A stretch of 64,000 nucleotides of DNA, taken from NCBI GenBank assembly GCA_961205875.1, contig OY540815.1, positions 15,747,638 to 15,811,637 of the forward strand, written 5' to 3'. Origin of the DNA: Sialis fuliginosa. Lineage: Eukaryota > Arthropoda > Insecta > Megaloptera > Sialidae. This document shows positions 10,882 through 22,932 of this stretch, piece after piece. The translations under genes were made by a program, and so were the position numbers. Within the stretch, counting starts at the first letter, position 1, and each line of letters opens with the position of its first letter. Under the pieces are notes generated by a model that was not told the DNA's origin, searched no databases, and worked only from the letters and a program-made list of their open reading frames with translations.

Positions 10882-11130
10882 CTAGAGTAATGAGTAATGC
10901 ACTTGTTCCAACATTTCGATACTGGTCTTATAGTGGTTCGTCTCGTCCGACTCGACCAGTTTGTTAGAGTAAAATCTTTTGCTAGAGAGCCACATTTTCA
11001 ATTTCGGAAAAAGTTAGTAGTCGCTGGGGATCAGGTCAGGAGAATATGGTGGGTGCGGACCAATTCATAGCGCAATTCCTTCAATTTATCGTGAGCCTTG
11101 TGAGGTGGTGCATTGTCTTAGAGAAACATT
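10882..11130 (-). pseudogene. Mariner transposase fossil (C-terminal part)
   Basis: The minus strand reads, in two frames, the last part of a mariner transposase: a DNAPPH motif near 11118-11101, then, after a frameshift, HPPYSPDLIPSDY, the stretch holding the last catalytic acidic residue. KLKMWLSSKRF follows. A stop codon directly after SDY and at least one frameshift show it is dead. No terminal repeats were identified around it. The family is recognised from the motif order; the length is far below the ~345 residues of an intact transposase. Confidence 0.75.
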
Positions 11131-12097
11131 AATTAAACTATAATTATTAACTTTTATAAATGTTTGCCAATAAGATTGTTTCTATATTTACCTACGAACA
11201 TTTGTAATGTAAAAACTTGAAAAAAAATTGTTATATTATAAATTTTTTTTATTGATATAAAAAATTATTTTTGGAAGGGAGGGAGGCGAAGGTTGTACAT
11301 TATAAATGTGTCAATATTCAAAAATTTTTAGGGTGTCCACTTTTTTCATGTTTGGAATATAGTAACCCTATATCAGTGCCGTGTCAAATATTCTTAATTT
11401 ATAGGTTTTAGGCGTCTCTAACCAAATATTTGCACTTTTTTAGCGTGGCAGCATGGTCTTGCTTATAATACAAATAATACTTAATTAACTGTTCTTAATG
11501 TGCTTTACATGTATATTTACTAGACATATTTTTAATGTAAATACATTAATCGTTTTAATTAATAAGATTTATTAAGTACCTTTACCACTTAAGTTTTTGT
11601 TTGAGAAAATTTTGAAATACCTATTTTAAATTAGTAATTCATTAATGAAATTTTATATTTGAATCTAAATTCATTTTTTTTTTAATTTAAAAATTATAAT
11701 TTAGTATAGAACAAGTACAGCATTTACTTATATGCAGACCCCGCTTTAGGCCTGTATACTTTGTGCCATATCATTCAAGCAAAGAATCTACAATGAAGTT
11801 ATTACCAAGATTTCTCAACTATCAAATCCATCGACCAAATAATATTCACCACAAATATTATTAACTGTTATCTTAATGGTTGTTATTATATATAAATTAA
11901 ATTTAGAATGCCTGTTGTTGAGATATTTTTTTAAACAATATAAAATCTTGAGCTTTTACCGCCATTTTGAAAATTGGCGACAAAAAAGTAAATCGAATAG
12001 GGTGATTGTTGTATTTAATTTGTAAGTTATTTTATGAAAAAAATAACTGAATTAAACTGGCGTTCTATTTGAGTTACTTTACTAGTTGTAAGTTTAA

Positions 12098-12396
12098 TGT
12101 CCGGTATTATGAACGAGCTAACAAAATTTGCAAGCACTTTTAAATGAGGTTTCAAATCTGATAGTTTCCTTGAAGTTTCATGAAGTGTTTAATAAGTTTC
12201 ACGCACGTGTGTTAAAAATGTTAAAATAAACACCAACGGTTTTAAAACAGTGGTGATATTATGAAAATTATTTTGTACGGTCAGAGTCGCTAACTGTGTT
12301 ATAATAAGTTGAAGTATCACTGCTCTAAATTCCATAACTAATTCATAGATACTATCACAAGTGCTTGTTTTGTTAGCTCCTTTGTAATACCGGACA
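12098..12396. mobile_element. TGTCCGGTATTATAA-type MITE, copy 2
   Basis: A 299-bp element starting TGTCCGGTATTATGAACGAG and ending in the near-complement of that sequence (GTAATACCGGACA). It is flanked by TAA on the left and CAA on the right. Its interior (a TTAAAACAGTGGTGATATTAT block, then TGAAAATTATTTTGTACGGT) is shared with 26854-27185. Confidence 0.75.
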
Positions 12397-14316
12397 CAAA
12401 TATTTGTATTTTGCATTCCATAAAAACAGTGCGAGATATTAAAGTTATACTAGCTAGTAAAGTTGTTTGGGTTAAGACTTAAACTAGAATATTGTACCTA
12501 TGTAGTATAGAATATAAATATATGGGACACAGCTAAAAGGTGGGAAAAGATAAAAATACGTGGCAACGCAAGGTAGTAAAGTACAAGGTAGCCTCAGAAA
12601 TAAAAAAAATTGATTCTAAAATTAATTAAAAATTGGTCGCGCCAGTTAGAAATTGATATGGAATGATCTTTTTTGATTTTATAATCAATTTTTTATTTAT
12701 TTCAAGATCAATGTTTTTATTGTCAAACGTTTTTCTGACAAAAGTATCCAGAAATTATACAAAAAAATGTTTTTAAAATTTTTTCTTGATGAAATGACCC
12801 ATATATGTAGCTGTCAACGTTGAATCAGAAGTTTACTTTATCCATTTAGATATGGAATATGAGTACCAGGGATGCTTTTATGAGTATTCTAGATTTTTAG
12901 AAAGAGTTCAAGACACTCTAGTGAAAAATCGAAAAAACACGTGTATTTTAAATGAGAAAATCACCCCCTCTAGTAATGGTCATTTTATAAGATAGAGGGC
13001 TGAAACTTTTTCCACATTCTTTTTGATTTATTTGGAGCTGATTTGGGGGGTGACCCGGTCAAAATTCGTTCTTACCCCATATAAGGACCACCCTAATATA
13101 CATACATGTTTAATATTTTTGTATGTAAAATTGAACCAAATATAGGTAGTTTCGTACCTTGATTTTGAGGAAGTTAAAAAGTGAAGAAATATTTTTTCAT
13201 GCACAAGTTATACCAAATATGTATTATTGTAGTATAGATAATATAATATGTTATATATATGTATATTTAATTATTTTTGTTCCTGTTCATTTTTTAAATA
13301 TTTTTTTACTTGTATGTACTTACTTACATGTGTATATAAACAATAAAATAAAATTTTCTGTTAAAATTTGTTTTATTAATTATGCTCATATAAAAATAAA
13401 ACCTGCAAAAGAAATAAAACTACAATTTACAAAAGAAAAGATTTATTTTTTAAATATTCTTTACATAATTATATATATTTTCTTATGTTTATAAACCTAA
13501 TTGTAAAAAACGAAAAAAATTTTTTTTGCCATGTATTATAAAAGACGAATTAGAATAATTTAACTCTGAAACCTGTATAAGTTATTTAACATTCGTTCTC
13601 TATAATACTAGGTCTTTATATATCAGCTTATTTGTAAGAGCAGAGATTAAGATAAATAAATAAGAATCATGAAACTTGGAACCGTCTGAAATTGCAAAAA
13701 TAAAATTTATATAATAATTTTTATTGTGAATATTCAACATTTTTCTTCACTTAGATTAAAATTTTTAGGCACACATAATAGCAAATAAACTGTTCCTATC
13801 TATTTTGATGAATTTTTAAATAATCGATTATAGGGCTTCACACAAAAGACAAAACCGATAAAAATCTGTTTCATGTGAATTCTTAGTGAATTATTACATT
13901 TATTATTTATACAAAAAATGCAACCATTATAAATGACACTTGTATTTTTTAAATTTCAGATTCTATAAGCAGTAGGGACTTGGGTACACTCATTAGTTCA
14001 CGGCCCTAAATAGTGTTGATATGCCAATGATAAAAATATACAGGTTTATGAAACCGAAATCATAGATCACTATTTTAAAAATTAGATAATTACTAAAGTT
14101 AGTTTTAATTTGTTTTTATAAATTATTTAATTTGAATGAATGGTAATTGATTTTCATTAGACAGCACTGATAAAACAAATTATAGAAATGTTGTTAAACC
14201 AGGGGACATTATGGGATTTCAACTACACTATACATATTTATAAGGGTATTTTTTTTCTCGGTCCCATTAGCCTATATATATATTTTGTTTGGCGACATAA
14301 TACTTTGGAACTATAA

Positions 14317-14492
14317 GAGTCAATCCAGACTATCGTGCCAGTCTCGCTCCAATCAAATATAAATATACAATAAACAATGAATCATTCACACTATAGTTAT
14401 CACTCAGGTCTCGGTCCAATAATGCTCTGAACAGTATTACTATACTGAATATTTGACTGGAGCGAGACCGGCACGATAGTCTGGATCAACCC
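14317..14492. mobile_element. PIF/Harbinger-like MITE, copy 2
   Basis: A 176-bp relative of the 6941-7113 element: the same inverted ends (…CAATCCAGACTATCGTGCC), the same AT-rich core, and TAA on both sides (14314-14316 and 14493-14495). Scattered substitutions between the two copies suggest an old burst. Confidence 0.8.
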
Positions 14493-16054
14493 TAAATCAT
14501 AAAAACATCAGAGTAAAAATGTTCATTATATAAGCAAGTTAATGTGATATAATTTAAAATGCTTTTGAGATATCGTTTAGTGGTTACAGTTCTATAAGTA
14601 AAATAATTTAAAATTTATCATTTTAAAACCTGGAAACAGTTTAGATTATTAATATATTTTAAAAATACCAATTTATTTATAAATATCAACATTATACAAT
14701 TATAATTTTGATAGCATATATAGTATATTATAATTCATTAATTTCTAGTATCTGTGGTTTATAGTTGCACAATACTACGTCACCAAACAGGAAATGTTTT
14801 TATTTATCTATTATATATATAATAATATAAATAAAGGAAATCAGGTTTGTGTTAAGGATGATTAAATTAATGTTGTAATTAGAATTATTTTTCTCCCTCT
14901 TTCTACTATAATTCTTGTTGTATCAAATATATTTGCATATGAGTGGCTCAGTAGCCCATGTAACTAACAATAAGACTAATTTTTGTTGATTTATTAAAGT
15001 TTATAAAATGTCAGTTTTCTCAACTGCTTTCTAACGGACTTAGTCGTTTAGGTTTCTGAACAATTCGTATCTGCCTAGTACCTACCCATGATGTTTCTAA
15101 AACTTAGTCAAATCAGTTGGCTGCCTTAAATCCTATTTTTATTTGAAAATATTGATTATTGTGATCATATTTAAAAAGTGAATTTTTTTCCTAAGTGATT
15201 TTTACATAAAAACTGATGTTATTCAGAAAAAAAGTAGCCAATTACATTTTTTTATTGATTTTTAAATTGAGATTCTCGATAAACATGTTTTATAAAAACA
15301 TAAATTTTTTAAACAGTTTGTTACTTAGAATTCTGAATGGCTCATAGAAAATGTATCGCTAGTTATTATTCAAATATTTTCCTTAAAGGAGTCATTCCGG
15401 TCAATTATCATTTTGTTGCAAATATAAGAACAGTTGTAGTAAAAAGTCAGATAAAACGTCGCCACTGTTTTTTTGATATTAAAAAACCTAACATCCATCA
15501 AAGAGGAATATGAAAGGAATTTTATATGTACCTGGCATTGCAAATTAGTATACATTTTATACTTAAAACTTTAAACACGTATTTCTCGAAACATTGTTTT
15601 TGATCTTGCGCAAATGCCAATAAAAATCTACTATGCCAATTATTCTGAAATCTGAATACTTTATTCTGATGTAGGAACTAGAATTATGATGAAAGCTAAA
15701 ATATGTCATATTTTTATCTTTTCTAGATATGATAAAGTGAAGAAAATGTCTATGCATTACGAAAAGCAGCCATTTTGTTTGATAATAAAATACAAAAAAT
15801 TTCATATAATAAAAATAACCTTGAGTTTCAACTGTTTTACCAGAATGACCCCTTAATTTGGAAGAAATATGCAATTGAGTTAAAGAAAGCAATCATTTAT
15901 AAGTATATTAAAAATTATAATTATTATTTTTTCATTACATCAAATTGTAAACCTACGATAACATTGGTAATATAAAACATTAGGATTCATCAAAACTTAA
16001 AAAAATAGTTCACTCATAAAAAACAAACAATAAAGTATATTAGTAATAATATAT

Positions 16055-17830
16055 TTACAGTTTACTGAATCTTTCATGTAAAGATAATTTTATCCTGTTC
16101 GGTCCTGATACAATCGTAGTTGTTGGATTCATAGATATGATAGCGCTAGAGTTTTGTGTAATCATAGGTGCCAGATTCATTGAAGTTACTGTCGGTATGT
16201 TAGTGGCAGCCAAGTTTTGTATAGCTGTGGAGGGATTTATGTTCAGTCCGGGAATAGGTTGAAACATTAAATTACTGCTTAGGGCTTGCCGACTTCGCTG
16301 CTGTATTAGCGCAATTTCTTGCTGAATTACAGGATCAACTTCTTGGCAGTGTAAATTGTTCTTTGGCGCTCTGTGTCTGAAAGATGTTACATTCGAATTC
16401 TTGAATGATTCTTAATGTTTTAAAGAAATGTATCATCAAAGTATCACGTGAGAGAGAAGTTATTGTTCCAAATGTTTTTTATGATGAATCTAATAAATTT
16501 TTATTTATAATATTAAAAATAAAAGGTCTCAACAAACGGTCTTCTATATCATTTGTTTAATAATTGTAATTTTAAAACTGGATGGTAAACCAAGCGTTGG
16601 CAAAAATGATATTTTGATTATCATAAATTTTCAATGCAAAATCAATTGAAGTTAGCACAATCTTTTTATATCTAAACTTACTGTCAAATCAGATAAATTA
16701 ATACGACTAATTTGGTACCTAATTTTAATCGAAATCTTAAATATTGTTACCTTAACAATATTTTTAATCTTTAACTACAGGTGTCATCAATAATCGAAAA
16801 GATATACTTAGATACGGGAATCACTTATTGCATAAGTGTATAATATTTGTGTTCGCGTTCGTGAATGTTTAAAATCATACATTCGTTACATCATTACTAT
16901 AGACACAGCACATTCTACTCTATTCTAACAGATCAACACGTGATTTTTGATAGCTGTGACGTCAGTCCACCCATGTTCTCCGTATTTACAAAAGTGTTAA
17001 ATATCTGCAGCAATACCTATAAGATGTTTAAGTAATAAAAACTGACTTACATTTGTTTTACAGCAAATTCGTTTGACACACTGACGGTCAAATCTGCAGG
17101 TGATGATTGTACACCGTTCATATTATTTCTAAATTTATTTTTATTATTCATAGGTCTCTGTTGTCTGTTCCTAATAATTTTTTGATTTCTGAAAGAGGTT
17201 TGTTCTAATTTCCTTAATGTTTGATCTTGTTCCATACTTTTTTTTCTTAATAACCTCTTCTGTTGCATGAGTTGTGTTAAAGTTGGTGTTTTCGGGTTTA
17301 TTCTCGGATTATTACTAGAAAAATAATAAATAATATAATTATTTATAATAAATCTAAAATATAAGAACTTACGGAATAGAATTTTTCTGCCCTAATCGCG
17401 CATGAACCGGTAATTTATTATTACTGCTATTAGTCGCTGAACTTTTGAATAATGGACTCTGATTAGATCCATAGTAGGCTTTTTGAGCCTTTTTCAAAGG
17501 TGTCATTCCTTGTTTTATTTGTGCCAAATTTTGGTTAATTACATTTTTATTTGGCAAACCTGAAAGACACAAATTACATATTTGTATAAGATTGTTTACT
17601 TATTTAATAATTATTAAGATATGAAAACTAATGTTCTGATATGAAAAGAAACATTACCTGAATTATTTCTATTTAATCTCCATTGTTGGCCTGTTCGGAA
17701 GCTAACCACCTTTTTTACCTAAAAGTATAAATAATTATGTATTGTATACGTCTATATTGATATTATTATATGATTTATTCACCTTGTTGAAAGTATTTAA
17801 TTTTAGGTTACTTCTTGGAGACCTATTCAT
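16055..17830 (-). CDS. Basic Asn/Gln-rich protein, FYTTD1/UIF-like mRNA-export adaptor
   Basis: Five exons in transcript order: 17830-17783, 17718-17658, 17559-17373, 17314-17051 and 16376-16055. All have GT-AG boundaries and matching phase, giving 293 residues. The protein is rich in Asn, Gln, Lys and Arg and probably disordered. Residues 174-186 contain DLTVSVSNEFAVKQ, resembling the LTVSI region of UIF. The last 11 residues, KLSLHERFSKL, match the SLNERF-type motif shared by UIF and CHTOP. In those proteins such motifs contact the export factors UAP56/NXF1. A helical, basic Gln/Arg block (MQQKRLLRKKSMEQDQ) starts near residue 117. The overall length is close to vertebrate UIF (318), but the N-terminal UAP56-binding box is not obvious. 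Gene structure is well supported; the function is a family inference from two short motifs. Confidence 0.75.
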
Positions 17831-19680
17831 GTTTATATGAAGATTTAATATCTACAACAGACAATAAGTAAATAAATTAGAGTAATTTATATTATTTCAA
17901 TACCAAATCATTTCTCAAATTACCTTTCCAGTAACTGTTTCCCAATTCCGATAATACAAATACATACATATGTATGTATCAAAAATAGCTCTTACACCAG
18001 TGTGTGAAAGTAGAGGGGAGAGGCAGTGTTGAAAACCGCGGAACAAAATATATTGTAGTGTTTTTTATTATATTGTAGTGGTAATATTTTTTTAAAAGAT
18101 TCGAAAATATCGACACATTTTAATTTTTACAAGAACGTATAAGAAGTTGCATATTTAAAAAAAATGTGATATGTTTAAACATTAAAATTAACATTATGTA
18201 TTTTCATTTCGAACCAAAAAGGAGTACGACTAGTTTGCAATACTCTAAGAACGAAATAAAAGTTGTTCGAATATCTGAGGAATTAAATTAATTCATTTTA
18301 TTCTGTATCAAATACCTATACATTATTTTTATAATATTCAGTGAGTTCAAATTTATGAACGGGGTATCAATAAATTAATCAACTATGACAATTTTATAAC
18401 GTTTATTAAAACAGTGGTAATCATGGCCCTTACAAAGGGTAGGGGGCTGACAGGACTGTGGGCAGAGCCGTAACTAAAGGCTCAGAGGCCCCGGGCCAAC
18501 AAGTGACCGAGTATATGCAAAATATACAAATTTAAGACCTTTTTTTATTTACATATTTATGAAGGTTCACCAACTGTTTTTAATAAATTTAATTACATAT
18601 TACTGTTTTCTGTAACAAATCCAGAGTTTGCATTTGTTAGCAGAGGCGTAGTTAGGGGTTGGCAATCCCGGCCCTCGTCGGGGGCTCCAGGCCTAGGGGG
18701 CGAGGAGGGCACGCGCGAAATATAGATTAACAAGATTAAAAAGAGACATGCTGAGTTTAAAAAGGTCATCAAAATTAGATAGGTAATGACAAATAATACA
18801 AAATAAAATATTAAGGGCGGTTATTTAAGAAGTACTAAATATATTATATCGAAATTTAATCATATGCGAATGTTTTTCATTAATTTATTATTTTTCATAC
18901 ATGTATATTTTACATTTTGTCACAATTACATTGTTTTGATTATTTACATGTTTGACATCTGCATGCAATTGAGTGTCTGATTTAATTATGCATTTTCGTT
19001 AAGATAATAATGGCATATTATTTTTAATTGGCTCTTATACAATAGCTAATTTACAATGCATTTTTTTGAATAGTAATTTTTACAAATGTCTGTAATTTTT
19101 TGTAAATGTTAATATGAATTAAAGAGAACAAGATATCAGGAGTGGATTATTTATTCGTGGAAGATTCTTCTTTTTTTTACTTCATTTTTTAATGAGAAAT
19201 TTGCTTCTCTGCAAAATCTTTTAACAGGTTCTGAAACTTATATGCAAGAAACAGCGGTATTAAAACAGTGATGTATACTAGTATACGTATATGAAAAATA
19301 TCTTGGACAGTTAGAATCATCAACCAAAGATTGGGAGGGAGGAGGATGGGGTAATTAAAATTATCAATGTGACTTACATTTTTATAACAATTTTTACTTT
19401 AACCGATGTAGTTAAATCGTTATAAGCGGTGCTGTTTACACATACGAGAATAAGTAATGCCAGCAGGAATTATAATTCCGATTATAAGTTCTATGGCGTA
19501 CCAACAAGAAATCCCAAAAATACTTCGTCTCTTTTACATCTCACGAATCACGCTTTCTTTTGTTTTCCATATCTCGTCTCATGTGTTTAAACATGGTTTT
19601 AACAGTCTATGCTTTTTCAAATGTTAATGCGAAGTGCATTACGATGAAATCCCTATATTCCGTAGATAGTTATATTTTTT

Positions 19681-19897
19681 GAGGTTGGCTTAATAGCTAT
19701 AACTACTCCATACAATTTACACACGTTTTTATTCCGTCTCTATTCCGGTTTAGTTATGCTATGTCTGTAGGTCAATAGGAATAGCATAACTAAACTGTTG
19801 TTGGATGTAAAGCGCCATCTACACGAATTTTTAAACCAGGATTTACTACACTGGTTACAGTAAAACTGGAGTAACAGCGCTGTGTAAATGTACTCAA
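19681..19897 (+). repeat. GAGGTTGGCT-type repeat, copy 1
   Basis: Starts GAGGTTGGCTTAATAG and ends near GTGTAAATGTACTCA. The order of blocks matches 24857-25080: a TCCGGTTTAGTTATGCTAT block, its near-complement AATAGCATAACTAAA, and a GCGCCATCTACACG block. Internal inverted repeats are visible, but no terminal ones. No ORF. Confidence 0.65.
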
Positions 19898-20508
19898 TGG
19901 TTGAATCATTAATTTAATATATTTTACAAAAGACCTTCAGCTTCAAACTAAAAGTATTTTTTTAACAAATTTAAACACATGTAAATTAATTTGGTTTAAT
20001 TATATGTCATTGTCTTTAAAAAGTCCATTGTAATTATTTTATTTTAATTAACGCTGTGCATAAAAAATTGCAGTAGCTAAAACAAATACAATTTACGAAA
20101 CACTAACATATCAGAATAAATTGTATGAAAAATCTTAATGATTTAGATAGGAAACGAAATCTGATAAACTTAAGCATTTTTTAATTTAATTTAATGAAAC
20201 CCATGAAATTAATTTTAAATGTTAAACAGTAGTAAGAATTTATTTAAAAAATAATCATTCAATATGTATGTATGCATTTGTTATGTTGATATTTCGAAAT
20301 TAAAGGTAGGTACTAAAAGAATAAATTTTATTAGATATTATTTATTTCTTTGTTTTGATAAAATAATTTGATGTGTAATTGTAATGCAACGTAGACATAA
20401 TATTTTTCTTTTTTATTCCTATAATTCTGTCAACTGTGTCATCTTCATCCTATCACGGACTCCCAGACTGGAATTGTTGGCGGGCATTTTTTTTTAATTA
20501 CCTTTTTT

Positions 20509-21067
20509 AGGGTTCCGTAGAAAACTCTTATAGTTTGGTTCTGTACGTCTGTCTGTTTTTATAATTTTTATGCCGATTAAGATGAAATTTGGCACACGGA
20601 TGAAGATTGATAACCCAAAAACAGAAATGATAAGATTTTTGAAAAAAAAAACAAACTTTTAATAACAATTATAACGAACACTGTCAAAAAATTTTTTTGG
20701 ACCCCCCTCTCTTAAACTGAAAAGCGAACTCACATTTTTTTTTCACTTACCCCATTGATCTTTAGATACGTCTCCTAAAATGCATATAATGCAATCTTAT
20801 GACCTTTTGATTTTAACGAATTATTTACTTTTAAATGTCGTAATCAGAGCGTTATCTCTCTAATTTCTAAACTATCAAATCAAAAAATCTGAAAAAATTC
20901 CAGAATGTAGCTTTTAATTAGTATCTACTTTTAATGAAAATTATAACGAACACTGTAGTAAAAATGGTTTATGAAAAATTCTGAAATAACTCTTTTTTAT
21001 AAATGGTAGTGAGAATGACTACGGAACCCTATCATGTGCGTGCCCAACACGCACTTGGTCGTTTTAT
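20509..21067 (+). repeat. AGGGTTCCGTAG-type repeat, fullest copy
   Basis: Begins AGGGTTCCGTAGAAAACTC and ends with TACGGAACCCT, then GTGCCCAACACGCACTTGG. The two AGGGTTCCGTA blocks are inverted. Other copies are at 40588-40965 (5' truncated) and, reversed, at 60117-61530 (interrupted by an hAT element). Common internal text includes a TCTAAAATGCA block and a TTCCAGAATGTAGCTTTTAAT block. No coding potential. Confidence 0.75.
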
Positions 21068-21708
21068 TTAATATTTAGTAAAAATGTTTGAATGGCCTTT
21101 TTTAGATCTTTCAATTCAAAATTTTAATTTTTTTTAAATATCAATCAATGATTAGTCGCGCCAAGTTTCCGTTAGCCCCGAGCCTCAGGACTAGAGTCCT
21201 GTCAGACCCCCCCCCCCATGTGTTTGCCAGTAGCTTCTTCGTGTTCAATAGATTATTTTTAGTCTTTAATTTTATCCACCACTACCCCGGCCCTTCTAAT
21301 AATGTACGAATCCGAGCAGAATCCTATAAATGAATATAATATATTATATTACATGCCTATATGTTTTTGGATACTATGTTAAGGTTAAACCACATTCTGA
21401 CATTTTCATGTAGGTTTTTCAAAACCTTGTATTATTAAATTTATTGCATATTCACAATTATTGGGATGGTGAATTGTATTTTTGGGGCGTGGACCCTGAC
21501 ACTTTCTCTTAAAAATTATATAGAATAATATTATAATAAAATCTGAAAATTTAAATTATTTATTAATAATTTTACACAGAGCTGTCGTGAGATTTTTTGG
21601 GGTCCCTATCTCACTTCGTTAGTAGTATTAAAAGATTAAGCCAAATATTTATAGAAAAAAATGCAATATTAGAATATCGTACTTGTGGCAAAAAAGGAAC
21701 AAATGGTA

Positions 21709-21868
21709 TAGTGGCGCACATAGAAAAAAAAATCGGGGTGGGGTTTTAATTATTTTTTTTGTAATGATATGCACTTTTTATTATTTATGCATCACAGTTG
21801 TTAAATAATGTATATTGACAAATTCGGGGGGAGGAGGCAACCCTCCCTTCCTCTTGAGTGCGTCACTG
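21709..21868. mobile_element. Small inverted-repeat element with TAGTGGCGCAC ends
   Basis: The left end TAGTGGCGCAC faces CAGTGACGCAC on the opposite strand at the right end, 160 bp apart. The interior resembles 467-590 near the window start. Superfamily not identified. Confidence 0.45.
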
Positions 21869-22292
21869 ATATGATATTTGCAAATTAAATTTTTATTCAT
21901 TTTACACAGTTAAAGTATTACCTATTTAAAACTGTAAAGCTCTAAAACCGTTCATTTTCTTCTCATATAAATTTTATTTACGTTTAATTTAGGTATTTTA
22001 TAATACAAGTGCTATATAAACAAATCATAACAACTAATTGTGTTTCCGCAAAAACATATGTCCTGTCCCTGAAAATTGACCGTTGTCCATTGATTAATAC
22101 ATAACATATAACATCAAGTCAGCCCAATTTCAGTAGAGGTTACGCGGAGGTCAAGTAAGTTTACTTTTACTTTCCGATCTCATATATATGTAGTTCGGTG
22201 TAATTACGTTCACAGAGGTCGTGGATCCGAAGACCCATCATCTACAGAGGTGGTCTAGGTTATACAGCCGGGCAATTATCAGGTCTGGATAT

Positions 22293-22932
22293 CAGTGGTT
22301 TTCAAATTTTATGTTTGATGAAATTATTTTCATAGTTTTGTATACTTACATATTATTATGGTCCTTTGTCCAAATGATGAGTGCAAGTTTATATTGTAGT
22401 AAAATTTCAGTCTATAATTTACCCAATAAAGTTTTAGATTTTTTTGCAAATTTTAATGTAATTTAATTATAGAATTAAAAAAGATAGTAAAAAATATGTA
22501 AATTTTAGTAGTGGACTTGATAACCATAAATACTATAAAATTCAAACAGATTTTCAGTTAGTTCATTTTATAATCTTTTTTAAAAATCATTGAAGAAAAA
22601 TATTAAAAATAACCTTTTAAAAAAATATGGTTACCGGTTATCCATGAAAAAGTTCGGATTCAGGTTCAGGTTCTTTGACTTTGAAATATAACGGTTCAGT
22701 TCGGGTTCAGGTTAATCAAAAATAAGGTTTTTTCAGGTTTCGGGTTCGGGTTCAGGTTCAAGTCCCTGGTTTTAACAATAACACAAAATAAAGATATAAA
22801 TCGATTCCTATCAAAATCATTTGAGTTGGTATAGAAAATACGCACAGGCATTGAAATGAGGTTCAAAATAATTGTGAACCGAATATTAATCATTCACAGG
22901 CCGGTTTCGTTTAAGTAGTTTGGGAACCGCTG
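22293..22932. mobile_element. Degenerate hAT-like element
   Basis: The left end CAGTGGTTTTCAAA and the right end (CAGCGGTTCCCAAA on the minus strand) form a short imperfect inverted pair typical of hAT ends. The 640-bp interior has no transposase ORF and includes the GGTTCA minisatellite. No 8-bp target duplication could be matched, so the copy is old or the ends are coincidental. Confidence 0.45.
22650..22765 (+). repeat. (GGTTCA/GGTTCG)n minisatellite
   Basis: About ten imperfect hexamers of GGTTCA or GGTTCG in a broken tandem array with AT-rich interruptions, inside the hAT-like element. Confidence 0.7.

Larger units (their letters stand above)
9914..16054. other. Gene-free stretch downstream of the receptor
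   Basis: Holds a mariner transposase fossil, two MITEs and AT-rich filler. An AATAAA at about 10748 could serve the receptor gene but is distant. Around 12960-13095 is a repeat ending in a GACCACCCTAAT motif, as seen in other insect repeats. ORFs such as 13159-13494 are AT-rich, low-complexity frames with no recognisable domain. Confidence 0.6.

Noticed and set aside
13159..13494. 111-codon plus-strand ORF
   Set aside because: AT-rich, Ile/Tyr/Phe-heavy frame with no domain, splice context or codon pattern of the real genes here.
21148..21333. 61-codon plus-strand ORF
   Set aside because: Crosses a C homopolymer and repeat-derived sequence with no known domain.
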